Source of the DNA: Uloborus plumipes
Taxonomy: Eukaryota > Arthropoda > Arachnida > Araneae > Uloboridae
Direction: 5' to 3'
DNA: 64,000 bases
Assembly: GCA_038373865.1 (NCBI GenBank)
Contig: JAXGGA010003020.1
Location: 1-64,000 of the forward strand
In this document: positions 12,117 through 23,814 of the stretch, one piece after another
How the letters are laid out: every line of letters starts with the position of its first letter
Numbering within the stretch: position 1 is the stretch's first letter
Made by a program: the position numbers and the translations under genes
The notes under the pieces: model-generated
Told to the model about the DNA's origin: nothing
What the model saw: the letters and a program-made list of their open reading frames with translations, nothing else
Database searches by the model: none

Positions 12117-14201
12117 TAGGGTTGGTTAGGGTAAGTGGGCCCCTTTTTAGAACAGTTAATTTTTCAAGCCTTATACAAAAGTTTTAAAGCAAAACAGCTT
12201 AAATTTGTTGTTTTATTTTATCTTGGGCATTATTAATAAACACAAGTTCAGCATTATTTCCTAAATAAATGCTTTAAATATTTTTAACTATCATATTCTT
12301 TAAAAAAAGACGTCGGGGGGCCCACTTACCCCCTAGGAAGGGGTAAGTGGGCCACCCCCATTTATTTATATTTAAAATGAGCATATCTAAAAAAGGGGTT
12401 TGCGGGTCCTACCTAATAATGTATAAATTTTAGTAGGAAATATTTTTTTGTAAATGTATCCATTAACGAGCTATCTACTTACATTTAAATGTGTATGACA
12501 GAAAATTATAAAGCGGAATACAAAACAATTATGTCTGTGAAATTCATTAAAAGCCGTTAGGCGCATTTTTTGCTTTTACATACAAATTAATGTTGAATAA
12601 ACATAATGGAGCCAATTAAGATCAATTTTGGTAAAATAGAAAAAAAATATAGGTTGAAGAAAAAAATGGAAACACTTAATGGCAGCGTCTATTTGAAGTT
12701 TTCTGAAGGAGAAACATTATCATTTCATCCTCAGTTATAATTCTAACGTAACCTACATCAAACCAATAAAAAGTGTAGCTATTTCTATTCTTTCTATCAA
12801 ATTTTGCAGTATTTTTTTCATTTGTATCATATTCTAAAATTAGACCTTCATAATACTTTATGGTTTTCTTTGATGCAAGTTTCACAAATACATAGTTACC
12901 AGCTTTTGCAGTTTTTGTAGCTGAACCATCAATTCATCTAGGGTCACCATAATTTATCATTCATTCATCGGAAGAAAATTGCCTATCAATCAAAACTGGC
13001 TTTTTCGTTTTGAAATCATCATTGATTTTATGAAGGGGGCCGCTACTTACCTGCGTGAATCTATAGAAGACAAAAACCCACGGAGTAAAAGTGGGAACCC
13101 CTCCCCTTAAGAACACGTTATTTAATAATACTTACATAGCTGCCCATGGGTCAGCTAGATTAAGCTTCCCTGCGGCATGGTGAATGTCAATAAGTTCCCC
13201 CCTCTCTAAACTTTTGTAACCCTCATTCTGAAGTTATGATTATTTGATAATAATTTAATGGTGCATAAGTTCGTGATTTCAACAGACATACCACCGCACG
13301 TGGCCCCCGGCGGAGCATGTGCACTTCCGTGCCCTGAACAGTCTGAGAAAAAAAATTTAAAGAAACTACTACCCCGCCAAGGGCGTGCTCGCTAACCAGG
13401 CGCTTCAACACGCCAGTTTACTTTTTACCCTAAATAAAAAAAATCATATCGAATTAATTGAGATGCTTCGCGGCCCCCTTCAAGATTGGTGAGGAAAGTT
13501 TTTCAGTTAAGATTTCAAGCTCGCTCAAAGGAAAAAAAGCAGACATTGATACTCAGTTTTTAATATATAAGTAGATGGCTCTTCAATAAATGAATGTTTT
13601 CAAAATATTACAAGTAGCTAGCGATAAAAATACCTATGGTAAGGTCGCCCGCTTATGATTTCGTGTTTGATTTAGTTTAAGCCTTCATTCAAAATCTCAT
13701 TATCATGTTTTATTACTGTTTCATAGCAACCACGTTTTGCAATTCAACAATGGCTTTCATATTTAATCATTTATTAGGCTTAATCGCTTAAATTTGACTA
13801 CTTATTAATTGATATCTTCGCTAATTAAAATCGTATAATTATATGAATTGAAACGTAATGAAGCTCTGAAAATTTACACTATCTATCGGTACCTGGTCAC
13901 GACTTTCAGGTCATTGGCGTTCAGGCAGAAAGAAGCCGTGACATAGAAAGATAGCAAGAAAGATAGTTAGGAAAGAAAGAGTAGTTTAGAAGGAAAGATA
14001 GTTTTTAGATAAGAAAGATAGTAGTTTAGAAAGATACTCACTCAGTTTTTTAAATATAAGTAAGATTAGCAATGTGTATTTTTAAGGTGTTTAAAATTCT
14101 ACAAGAAAACTTGATGAAACATAGAAAAAATAAGTGAAAACAAAAATTGAAACACACTTCTTTGAAAAATGTAGTCTTGAAACATCGCAAAAAAAAAAAA
14201 A

Positions 14202-14237
<36 letters not shown>

Positions 14238-14435
14238 TGAGAAATTTTTTTTTACATACATTAAATGATCAAAAAAAGTTTCATGAAACCTCAATATATG
14301 GTAAAAAAGCAATTTACTGTGAAGCCAATGTAACCATGATTCAGATACAAAAAAGCATAAAAACCATATGCGCATTTCAGTTTTAAGGGGGTTGGCCTAC
14401 TTACCCCAGTGGCCCACTTACCCGAACCAACCCTA
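12117..14435. mobile_element. Word-repeat DNA element E2 (TAAGTGGGCC family)
   Basis: The left end TAGGGTTGGTTAGGGTAAGT matches the complement of the right end, TAGGGTTGGTTCGGGTAAGT, with one mismatch. The match continues into GGGCC. The word TAAGTGGGCC recurs at 12132, 12319 (inverted), 12344, 14394 (inverted, one change) and 14411 (inverted). The pair at 12319-12353 forms an internal palindrome, the same plan as E1. The flanking target is TA, included in the TIR. R1 copy B is nested inside. A long A-run lies at about 14190-14233. The only frames are low-complexity or short (69 codons at 12676-12885, unrecognised), so the element is non-autonomous. Confidence 0.8.
13138..13632 (+). repeat. 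Interspersed repeat R1, copy B, nested in E2
   Basis: This is the plus-strand counterpart of 1000-1440 and aligns with it end to end with many small indels. It includes CTGCGGCATG, GTGCCCTGAA, AGGCGCTTCA, GATGCTTCGCGG and ACAAGTAGCTAGC. It ends close to 13632, where the other copy meets the Tc1 insertion site TATTTTTAT. Lying inside E2, it either inserted after E2 arrived or was captured by it. Confidence 0.75.
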
Positions 14436-14918
14436 CTTATACTCTCGAACTACGATTATTTTAGGAGACAGACATTTTATTTTACGAAGTATAATCATTA
14501 GTTTTACATTTTTCAATCGATTGCTTTACTTTTTGACAAGTTCATGAGTAAAATATCCATGTCCGTTACGACTCGAAAAAACATAGAAATAGGGGGAGGG
14601 GTAGGGGGTCAGAAAAGGTCTTTCCTAAGCGGGGATGTACGTAGATGTACCATAAAGAAAAGAGACTGAATAAAAAAAGTTATTTTAATACATGTATAAC
14701 GCAAAAGGTACATGGATCAAATCGTGTGCTCGAAGTTTTTTCCACTAAACTATTACTAAGTACACCTCACATATTCCGATGCAAAGAATTCAGAATAGTC
14801 CGGAATACTCCCGGCATAGTCAAATTTCACCACGTGCGAAAAAGCACTCCCGACCCCTGAATTTATGTATGATTTCCAGTTGTTAAGATGTACTCATCAG
14901 CTGGTGCACCAACTAAGT

Positions 14919-14985
14919 GGGGGGGGGGGGGGTTAAGAGAAATACGGGAGAGGGGGTCGAAAGAAACTTTGGGGGAGGGGTCGGT
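14919..14985 (+). repeat. G-rich tract with quadruplex potential
   Basis: A 14-G homopolymer is followed within 55 bases by GGGGG (14953-14957), GGGGG and GGGG, so at least four G-tracts of four or more lie on one strand. This could fold as a G-quadruplex. It could equally be a degraded simple repeat; the sequence alone does not decide. Confidence 0.5.
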
Positions 14986-16439
14986 TAGGCTGCAGCACCT
15001 TTAAAGGTTTTTTTGTTTGTTTGCTACAATTTGGCTATAATATTGGATTTTAATGTTTAAGTGACTGGTTGATTTTTGTCCATTCTTATGAAATGACATG
15101 AAAAAAAGTACGATTTTTCGAAATTATTAGCTTTGATTTTGGTGAAATTAACGAATCTATTGAGTAAAATATCATTTCTTACTCGATCATTACTTTTTAA
15201 CAGTGAAAAGTGAGAGGAAAAGCCTATTTACTTTTGGAAGTGAGGGGGCAGTCGCACCCCCGTGCCCCCCTGTACGAGCCGCCTATGGATACACACTATC
15301 CTTCTTAGAAGTTCTTGAAACACTTAACTGGAACACAATGTATTTCAATGTCCTTCAGCTTTATCTTGAATGTGATATCAGGGTACACTTATTGCCATTT
15401 ACCATCTATATTCAACTTAAATCAATTACGCAATAGTTTAAGGCTACTGTAAGAAGACGTTGTCGCACCCAACCCACTCTTTCCTCATTTGGTCAGCTGT
15501 GGCAGCTCAAATATTCTTAGTAATATATCTATGTCATAAGTAAAGAAATACAACCAAATAGAAGGGAATGAATTTAATAATGTCCTCAACACTTTATTGA
15601 ATTTTCCAATCTAACCTCGAAAATGTATTTCAGTTCACTCTTCAAGTTCAAGGAATGTTTTTTATTGTTTGAAAATAAAGAGAATTTCTTAACTTTGTTT
15701 TAAAGAATGATTCCATTTAGGGAACTATTTTTCGGCTGGGTTGGTTATACGGCAGCGGTTGCCGCGAGGTATATCAATATTTTTCGCTTAGTAATTTATT
15801 CCGTTTCCTATGCTTCAACTTTTTTTTCCACTGAAAAAAAAATTACTGGCAAGTTTGAAATCTTGATGTATCAACCAGCCGAGGGGCTGGTAGTTCGCAA
15901 GTATAACGCTGGAAGTATGTTTTAAGAATTTTTGTTTGACTTCAAGTATGTTTTTTTTTTTTTTTTTTTTTTTTTAAACCTTTGAATAAGTTGTTATCAG
16001 ATACGTAAGTCGAAAACGTTGAATAAAAGTAACGAATCTGAAACCGCTACGGTTTCTTTTTTTTTTTTTTTTGGCACCTGAATTATTTTTAGCCCCAGTT
16101 GCGGAATTAGTATAGTAGTAGAAGAACACTACAAGTAAATTTAGGTCATATGAGTAGTAATTAACCGAGTCGGGAAATAATACGCAAAATTAAGTAATTA
16201 GTGCGGACACAAACTGTAATCGCCAAATTAGGAGCTATTAATTAAGTTTCTTCTAGCACATTTATTACATTTCACATTCATTTTTAGTTAAAAATCTGCT
16301 TCTTAATAGGAATTTTACAATTTTTAAGCTTTTTTTTAAATTTTTTTTTAAAAGTGATTTAGGTAACAGAGAGCAAGCATTTGAAATAGATAAATGCCTT
16401 TGTGCATAAAAATAAAAGCATATAAAAGAACATTGAAAA

Positions 16440-16483
16440 GCACAAACGTGCAGGAATTCTGCAGACACGTGTTTCGGGGTTTC
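16440..16483 (+). repeat. Repeat R2, copy 1 (fragment)
   Basis: The signature GCAGGAATTCTGCAGACACG, then TGTTTCGGGGTTTC, is shared with 26889-26960 (AGCAGGGATACTGCAGACAC, then ATGGTTCGGCGTTAC). It is more loosely shared with 49029-49095. All three have the same orientation. The family is unnamed; I see no promoter boxes or inverted ends. Confidence 0.5.
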
Positions 16484-17144
16484 AAAAAAAAAAAAAAAAA
16501 ACGCTTTTATTTTTAGAGTAAGCACTTGTTAAACAGTTTCAACAACTTAGTTTTTAAATGTTAAAAATGACGGTATTAAAACATTTTAATTTATAAATAA
16601 CCATTTGTAAGCAAAATAATAGTAAAAAAAAGATAATAATAATTAAAAGACTATTACCAACTGAAATACATAGTAATGGCTTGTGTAAGACTTAAGGTCA
16701 ATGCAAAAAAGCCACTGAAATATGAGGTCTATTGTATATCAGTTTTTTAAATAAAAGTTATCCTGGTAAAATTCGGTTCACCTGGCACTTCAAATGTCAA
16801 TACATTGATTTTTCATCTTTCAATAATTTATCTTCGTGAAAAATTTTACCTGACAGTTTTATCTCTGATTTTTTGACGTAAGGCATATTTTACCAATAAA
16901 ATACGAAATCTGCTTCTCCAAGGAAACCAAAGATATTTGTTCTTCAAAAAATCTATTGCTTCGGAATAGTGTTTTTTCTTCTTTTTTGTATTATTTCAGG
17001 GAAAAATACTGGGTGAAATTCAGAATGCTTTTTTAAATACTAAAAAAGTAAATTTTAAAAAGTGCAATTAAAAATAATAATAACAATAATAATTTTAATT
17101 TCGTCATCTCGAATGCAAATTGTGTTTTTCGCAAAGACAAATTG

Positions 17145-17888
17145 CAATTGAATCTGCAGCTTGAAGAAGGGAACGAAGACCAAAATTTCAAAATTGGGTT
17201 TTTTCGTGATTGTATATCTCCTACTGTGGATACACACACATGTTAGTGAGAAGAAAAGAACAAAAATTAACCTCCAACATTGATTGATGCAGCATTTAAA
17301 TCTGTGAGTTGGTGGAAGAATGGAACAAGTCAGGTCTTTGTTCCCTTCTTCTAACTAATTACGCAAACCTAAAGCTAGGGAGTTGCACTGTTGCCGTGAA
17401 TCTTTATCATTTGGTTGGATAACAAATTCTATCATAACCTACCTATTTTGTTTTGATAAAAAATTCAGTTTTGAAATTTCTAAGTGAAAGTTCGCAAATA
17501 TGTCATCCATTTTTAATAAACATATTTTTTGATTATTTTGTTGTCCTAATCATTTTTTAAAAATATTGTTACAATAATCTTTCATTAAACAAGGACTTTT
17601 TGAAACAAACATCATACCTGTAAGCTGTTTTACTTGAAAATCCCTATACCATCGCATAAGTTTGAAGAAGGGAACAAATCCAACGACTTTGATGGCCCGT
17701 AAATCCTTACATACAATAGATAAACTCTAAATGTAAAATACATCCAATTACTTTAAAGGTTGATAATGCTACAAATGAATCAGAAAAAAAAAATAAAAAA
17801 ATAATTCAGCATTTTAGAAGGTTTTTTTCGATTTCCCGAAAAACTACTTTTTGGATTTGTTCCCTTCTTCAAACTGCCGATTCAATTG
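17145..17888. mobile_element. Word-repeat DNA element E4 (GAAGAAGGGAAC family)
   Basis: The 12-mer GAAGAAGGGAAC is present four times without change: plus at 17163 and 17664, inverted at 17340 and 17859. The outermost pair extends outward as CAATTGAATC-GCAG on both sides, defining TIRs at 17145 and 17888. The two left copies agree inward as AAGACC and the two right copies as AAATCC. The element therefore looks like two inverted-repeat modules (17163-17351 and 17664-17870) inside one set of ends. There is no ORF and no clear target duplication. Confidence 0.65.
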
Positions 17889-18025
17889 GTGTATGTATGT
17901 TTGTAGGCGGTCATGGGTGTGTGCACCTTCGCCATCATATCTTGCATGTTCGTTCTGCGGGACGCATCCTGTTGTAGACTACTGCGCCACCATGAACTGC
18001 AAGGGACTCTGCAGGAGCCGGTGTA
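17889..18025 (+). other. G+C-richer island, unidentified
   Basis: This is a 137-bp patch between E4 and an M1 copy, richer in G+C than its surroundings (for example GCGGGACGCATCC and CTGCAGGAGCCGG). One plus-strand frame through it is cysteine-rich, but it has no start signal or signal peptide of its own and reads out of the E4 repeat. The more likely reading is a fragment of another repeat. The function is unknown. Confidence 0.3.
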
Positions 18026-18262
18026 TACACTATAAGAAATACATGTTGTTTTTACAGTATAATGCAGCTAATTTTACAGTAATAAACAGTAAAACATTTT
18101 TAAGTGGCTGGTTTATTTTACAGTAATAAACTGTAAAATTGCTAGTTTCAGTTTATTACTGTGTATTTTACAGTTCAAACCGAAACCTCTGCTGCCAGTA
18201 TTATACTGATGTTTTAACAGTATAATACAGCTAATTTTATGGTAAAATTGTTGACAGTAACA
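18026..18262. mobile_element. MITE-like family M1, copy 2
   Basis: It begins ACACTATAAGAAATAC and contains GTTGTTTTTACAGTATAAT, then TTTTACAGTAATAAACTGTA, then the inverted CAGTTTATTACTGTG and ACCTCTGCTGCCAGTATTAT. It ends in a third partial ACAGTATAATACAGC unit rather than the usual TTTTACAGTGT, so the right end is degraded or extended. Confidence 0.7.
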
Positions 18263-18904
18263 TAGTTATTAAAAATATTAACAACAACTTAAACGTAAAT
18301 AAAACTTCACACGCTGGGAATTTAGACATTACATTTAAAGAATTGCTGTTTCATAAGTAAACTAAGTAACTATTCATAAATAAACTAATTTGCATGCATT
18401 GTCCTATAATTTTATTCTTGAGGACTTTAACCATTAAATGACCGAAACTTGAATAAAATACCAAGTACAATAAACACAAGTTATACACATTTCGTTTTTA
18501 ATAAAAACTGAAGCAAAAATTCAATGTAATTTGAAGCGTGAAATTGTCTATTATAAAATTCGGAAAGTAATAAAGAACACATTTTAACATCAATTATATT
18601 ACTTTCTATTTAAACAAGCAATAATTCCATATAATTTTACAAATGAAATTGTGTGTTATAAGATTGAGAAAGCATTAAAAAACACTTTGATTCAGCAGTT
18701 TTGATTCAAAATTATAATACTCTCATTCCACGCTTTTTTTTGCTTATTTCAAATAGTGTAGTCGTAATTCATAACAAAATCTAACGCAACATAGGTGTAT
18801 TTGGACTATTTATTTAAATGCATATAAATGTATGTACCTTTTTGCTAGAAAAATCATGTTAACGACGAAAATTGAAAACGTAAGTTTTGTGTACTTCAAT
18901 TACT
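18263..18904. other. Anonymous A+T-rich DNA
   Basis: No ORF over 60 codons and no repeat recognised. A few short near-duplications (for example ATTTGAAGCGTGAAATTGTC and AAATGAAATTGTGTG) may mark an old local duplication at 18520-18700. Confidence 0.55.
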
Positions 18905-18908
18905 TTAA

Positions 18909-19423
18909 CCCATTAATGCCTGACATTTTTTTTCAAAGATATTTTGTATACTGGATACAAACAGTGTTTAATGGACAAGAAAAATAATAAAAAAACTATT
19001 ATGTAAAAAATAATTGTTTTGTTTTATTAAGGAAAGAACAATCGTCCCTTAAAAGTTACGATAGACCCCAGAGGGTACATACTTTTTTTACTAATTTTTT
19101 TCTGCTTACGATATAATATTTAAAAAGACATTTCGTTAGAAGAAATAAAATCAGCTATTAACATAAACTGGGAAGCTGGGAATAACTTTGAAAGCTTGGC
19201 TTTTTTTCTTGAGATTCTGAACGATGTCATTTTTGATAAAGATCCTATTAAAACTGCTACAGAACACACTTTACAATGGTTATGTGCTGCAATCTGTTAA
19301 TGACGAATTGAAACAGTACCAAGGTACTAATTGAACACTATTATTTGGTTGAAATGTTCCTTTTGGGGAAATTCAGACCCTTTTTAGGACCGTCCCTAAA
19401 AAGGGACGCTAGGCATTAATGGG
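18909..19423. mobile_element. piggyBac-like MITE, longer copy
   Basis: The element is flanked by TTAA on both sides (18905-18908, 19424-19427). Inverted ends are CCCATTAATGCCTGAC on the left and GCTAGGCATTAATGGG on the right. TTAA duplication with a CCC start is the hallmark of piggyBac elements. The 515-bp interior has no transposase. It shares its left 45 bp and right ~185 bp with the element at 29724-29943, so both descend from one family. Confidence 0.8.
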
Positions 19424-19427
19424 TTAA

Positions 19428-21312
19428 ATGAAACTCTGATACTGAGAAATAAAAATGTATTTGATGTTGTGCATCTGAAATACGGTAATATACTTCATAC
19501 GTATTAAAATGAAAACATGTACTTGCTTTTGTCTACCTGAATCACATTAAATATACTTCACACTGAAAAGATAAAATGTTTTTGATTCTGTGTACTTTCA
19601 ACGCGTTTAATATACTCCCCATTTACACAAAAACGAAATACCATCATAATATGATGTTAGTGAGCCACTTCTCTATCGTATGAAAATTAAAGATTAAATT
19701 TCTTTTCTTATCCTTATAAAACAAAACTAAAACGATAATATAAAACAGGACTTTTTTTTGTTTAAACTAACTATGCGATAAAATATTTTTGAAAGTAAAA
19801 GTTTTGATCTAGTTTGTACACCAACGATTCTAGAGTTAAGATTTTCAGAATCAAGGAAAAAGCGTGTTTAACTTTTGAACCGATCTTCAGATTTTGGATC
19901 TTCATTATTTTACGATGCAAAAAAATAGACAATTAACTAAATAAGTGAATAAATTGACTGAATGAATAAATGAAAAAAAAAAATTGAAATGTGCCTTACA
20001 TGCTTCACTAATTTAATTGAAAATTTATGTGCACTCATTTTTGTCTTCCTGGTTATTTTAGATTAAAAATTTAACCACGTACACAAAAGCGTTGCGATAG
20101 CGGAGAAGTTCTTTTGTTTTTACAACGTTTCTGCTGTAAAAAGGCGCAGCAATATGTATTTTCCTTAATTTAAGAGATTAACAACAAAAAAGTCATTTAA
20201 GGAGCAAAACAAATAACTCATTTAAAGAAGTAAAAAAAAAAAAAAAACCGGATTCAAAGAAGAAAAAGACAAACAAGAATAACACAAGATCCTAAAGAAA
20301 TTAAAGACTCAAACACAGAAGAAAATTCCGAAAAACAGCACGTCTCTCAATAGTTTCCACGAAACCTAAAAGAAGAGGAGGTCAACAGCAGGACAAACGA
20401 AAAAAAACTTTACCTAAAGGTACTTCAGGCTAAATGATGTAGCTCACAATTCAGAATATTATGCTCTATCTACATCGCCCTCAGGTTTACCCCTAAAAAG
20501 CTCATAGTTCACCAAACAAATAGATATTGAAGCTTCCATGTTTAGTTAAAACTTGAGTTAACAAGAAATCGGTGGGGAAAAATTTGTACTTCAAACGAGG
20601 AAAACTAGTAAAGCTCCTCTAAGGTGAGAAACATTCTAAGGTTAAAAACACAAATGACATTCGCAATTAAATGTAGGTCAGTTTAGATGAGAACTAACTG
20701 AGTGAAATCCTTGCATCTCCGAATTACTCTTAGGCGGATTGTACGGCTTCTTGTAATTAGGAACAACCTGTAGGCTTGCATATTAAGTTGTTGAATAATT
20801 CAACAAATGCTCTACTATTTGGAGAAAATCCTAGATGCATTACACAATTAACTATATAGGCAATACACATAAAACTGATTAAGTCAAGCTAATGTGAAAT
20901 AATTTCTGTAATATTTCTATTATGTAGATTCTAGTTTGTGCTGTAGTTGGGGAAAAAATAACTGTTATTGGAACTTACTTTTTGTTTGGGGGGACTCACT
21001 AAAAAAAGGGGGAGTTGAATTTGAAACCAACTTACATTACATTTGCATTATTTTTACAATGAAAAACTAAATATTACGCGTAATTTTCCTACTTCGATCC
21101 TGGCATATTAAACAGTCAGATTCCTATAGCGTTTACGGGAAAAATCAAACCTTTTGTTCATATTTACTTCTATAACGTTGAGCAACATTTAAAGTATCTT
21201 AAGTCTGGCAAACTTAGAATGTCACGCATTTTTTCCCATAAAATGTCTTGCATAATCCTAAAAGAGAATTAATGAACAAGCTCCGGTGAATATCGAAGCA
21301 GTATATTCACAA
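19428..21312. other. Anonymous A+T-rich DNA
   Basis: No gene is supported. An A-rich, purine-biased stretch at about 20225-20420 gives short Lys/Glu-rich frames that I attribute to composition. No inverted or tandem structure is seen. Confidence 0.55.
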
Positions 21313-23813
21313 TCTTAATATATAAAAATTACGTGTCCCTGTGTTTGTGGCCAATGGACTCCTCAGCTACTGAACCGATTTTAACCAAATTTTGTACGCA
21401 GTTTCAGTTTGGTCCAACTTAAATGATAGGATAGTTTTTATCTTAATGTAGGACCGAAATATATTTTTTATTGCAAATTATCTATTTAGCTACCAGCTTT
21501 TCTGTATTCTTGGCTTCTATAAGATAAAATCTGCTGCTGGGTTGTCAGTTGCTTCGGAAGCAAAAAGCAATAGTGGTTACGATCAAGGATGTAGAATCGG
21601 TTTCTGGCATATTCGTCCCGATTCTCTTAATATAAATTGTGCGTGTAAGTATTATTAAATCAATATTCGGAAAAGTATTATTTGCTTAATTCTCCTTTAC
21701 TTAATTCAATTTATTAAAGCAGTTTAGATACGTAACATATGCTATTTTGTATGTTTTAAAAATATTTTTCACTCATGTTTAGGTACAAATATTTTTAGGA
21801 CAATTATTTTAGTGAAAAATATCATACCTTTTTCGAGCTTTGAGTTATAAAATATTCATATTGTTTAGTAATTTTTATGTCAGGTGTATTTAAACAAAGA
21901 AAGGCTCACTGCATTATGTGATCTTTTACCTATGTAATATTTAAATTTTTAGTGATATAGTTCAGAATTGTATCTGCTAAGCGTATCCATCTGCAGCAAT
22001 AAATTTGCAAATTATTGTTCAACAATACATTTGGTATTTACTATTCAAAAAACAAATTCTTAGGAGGGAAAATGTACTGTTTTATGGTGCGAAGATTAAA
22101 ATTGTTTCTATATACACAATTTTTACCGTCACATTGCTTTGTAACATAAATATACACCTCATAGTTTGCGATTCAAAATTCGACTGTTTCGTAAATATCG
22201 TACCTTTTCGGGTTTTTAAGTTATACAATATTTATTTTTTTATGATTTTGTATTTCAATTGTATTGTAATAAAAAAGGTTTTACTGTAATTTGTGAACTT
22301 TTACCTGTGTAATATTAAAATTTAGAGTGATTTTACTCAGAATTGTATTTTCTAAACGTACCTCTCTGCATTCACAAGTTTTCAAATTATTACTATTATA
22401 GCTTATTTTTTATTATTTTTATTTTTTTTCCTTAGTAAATGGGTGATTCTACGCTAGTTGAATTCAGACGGCCAATGGAAAAAATTCATGTAAAACTGAT
22501 TTTATTCATATTTTTGTATGCTTAAGCATTACAAACTATTATCTTTTATATGGACCACTTAATTATTTCACTACAATTATTTTATTTTAGCATTTATAGC
22601 TGAAAATAGTCATAAATGTATACTCCCATGGCCTGTCCAAATACTAGTTTTTATACAAACATGTTCAACATTCAATTTTTGCTAACTTGGCATAATGTTT
22701 TTTGCCATAATCATACACTTACATTAACAGAGAAACATATTTCATCAGTAAACATTGAAAAAATATTTATTATTATTTAAAACAAATACACTTTTCAACG
22801 GGCCATATCAACCGTGTCACCCTCACCTGGCGAACTTCAAAGACTGAAATTTTGCATTGAAAATGCATAAGGATGATGTTGATTGCGAATAACCAGTAAT
22901 ACTGAGTAAAGTTAAAAGCAAGCTAAGAGTTTTAAAAAAAAAATCGAATATTATTGCATCGGTTCTCGTTGAAAGTGCCTCAAAGCGTACTGCGCCAGTC
23001 GTTGTAGTACTTCCCCTGGTAAGTATAACTTTTTATATTTCATCGTTACATAAGTGTGCGTATGTATAATGTAATGCTTATTGTGTGCAGACATCACGGT
23101 TTACGTGAAGTTCTGGTAAGAAGAACGCGTGATGTTATTTTTATAGGTAATGTGTGATTTTGTCACTTCTCTGGCGTCACTCCCTTGGCAGTTTTGTTCC
23201 AAAAAAGGGTAAATATACATTCAAAATGTGTTATAAGCATAATTAATTTCATTTTTAATCTTAATTGTCCCTGTGAAAGCAATTTGAATGAGCGTAAATA
23301 ATGCGGGAAGTATTTTAATTTGGGTTCTGCGGTGCGACTTGTATGCAACATGTTGTGTTTTCAAGATTGATTTTTTTAATTTTATTACAACGTGAGAATT
23401 TTTTTCGAATACAGGTCTTGTAGAAATGAGTCCATACTATGATTTCACACCGAAAAAATAAGTGAAATAATAGTAAATCAAACCAAAATTCTGCCAATAG
23501 TGTCACTAACCTGGCAATGCATTTTCCCCTAGTATCGATAAACCCCCCAAAAATTGAAATTTCGTCTGATCCTTACCATTACAATCATAAAAATAGTGAC
23601 TACTAGTGATATAATGAGTATGAAATTAAACAGATTATTTTTTCTTTGGGGACACAAAAAACGCATTGACCGTAGAATCACCCAAATACAAATGTATTCT
23701 TGGACGACAATTTGCACATTTATAACCGTAGGTAGTACGGTAGTTCGCTCAGTATATAAAATTTTTAACTAATTCATACCTTAGCCACAGCAACGCGTGG
23801 CCGGGTCAGCTAG
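21313..23813 (+). mobile_element. Non-autonomous Helitron
   Basis: It starts TCTTAATATATAAAAATTAC after an A and ends in a hairpin GCCAC-AGCAACGC-GTGGC, followed by CGGGTCAGCTAG and then T. Helitrons begin with TC, end with CTRR preceded by a short hairpin, and insert between A and T without target duplication; all of these are present. The 2.5-kb interior has no Rep/helicase frame. A second TCTTAATATA start-like sequence lies at 21625. A word-repeat element is nested at 22440-23684. Confidence 0.8.
22440..23684. mobile_element. Word-repeat-type DNA element E7 nested in the Helitron
   Basis: The 13-mer GGGTGATTCTACG (22441-22453) is matched exactly by its complement at 23671-23683. AAAT abuts both outer ends, which could be a short target duplication. 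The GGGT-start TIR resembles that of E3 (GGGTCATTCCATAG). Internal recurrences of GTCAC-(n)-CTGGC occur near 22815, 23161 and 23502. There is no ORF of note. If real, it inserted into the Helitron or was carried by it. Confidence 0.55.
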
Positions 23814-23814
23814 T

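Larger units (their letters stand above)
14436..17144. other. Anonymous A+T-rich DNA with homopolymer runs
   Basis: No gene is supported. It holds a run of 14 G at 14919-14932 followed by further G-tracts to about 14985. T-runs lie near 15951-15975 and 16058-16072, and an A-run is at about 16484-16501. A copy of repeat R2 is at 16440-16483. Frames of 71-86 codons have no recognisable content. Confidence 0.6.

Noticed and set aside
14091..14386. Phe-rich and Lys-rich frames on opposite strands
   Set aside because: Both are translations of the long A-run inside element E2.
17851..18126. Cysteine-rich 91-codon frame, superficially like a small secreted peptide
   Set aside because: It starts inside the E4 inverted repeat and ends inside an M1 copy, has no signal peptide or splice evidence, and is best explained as repeat-derived sequence.
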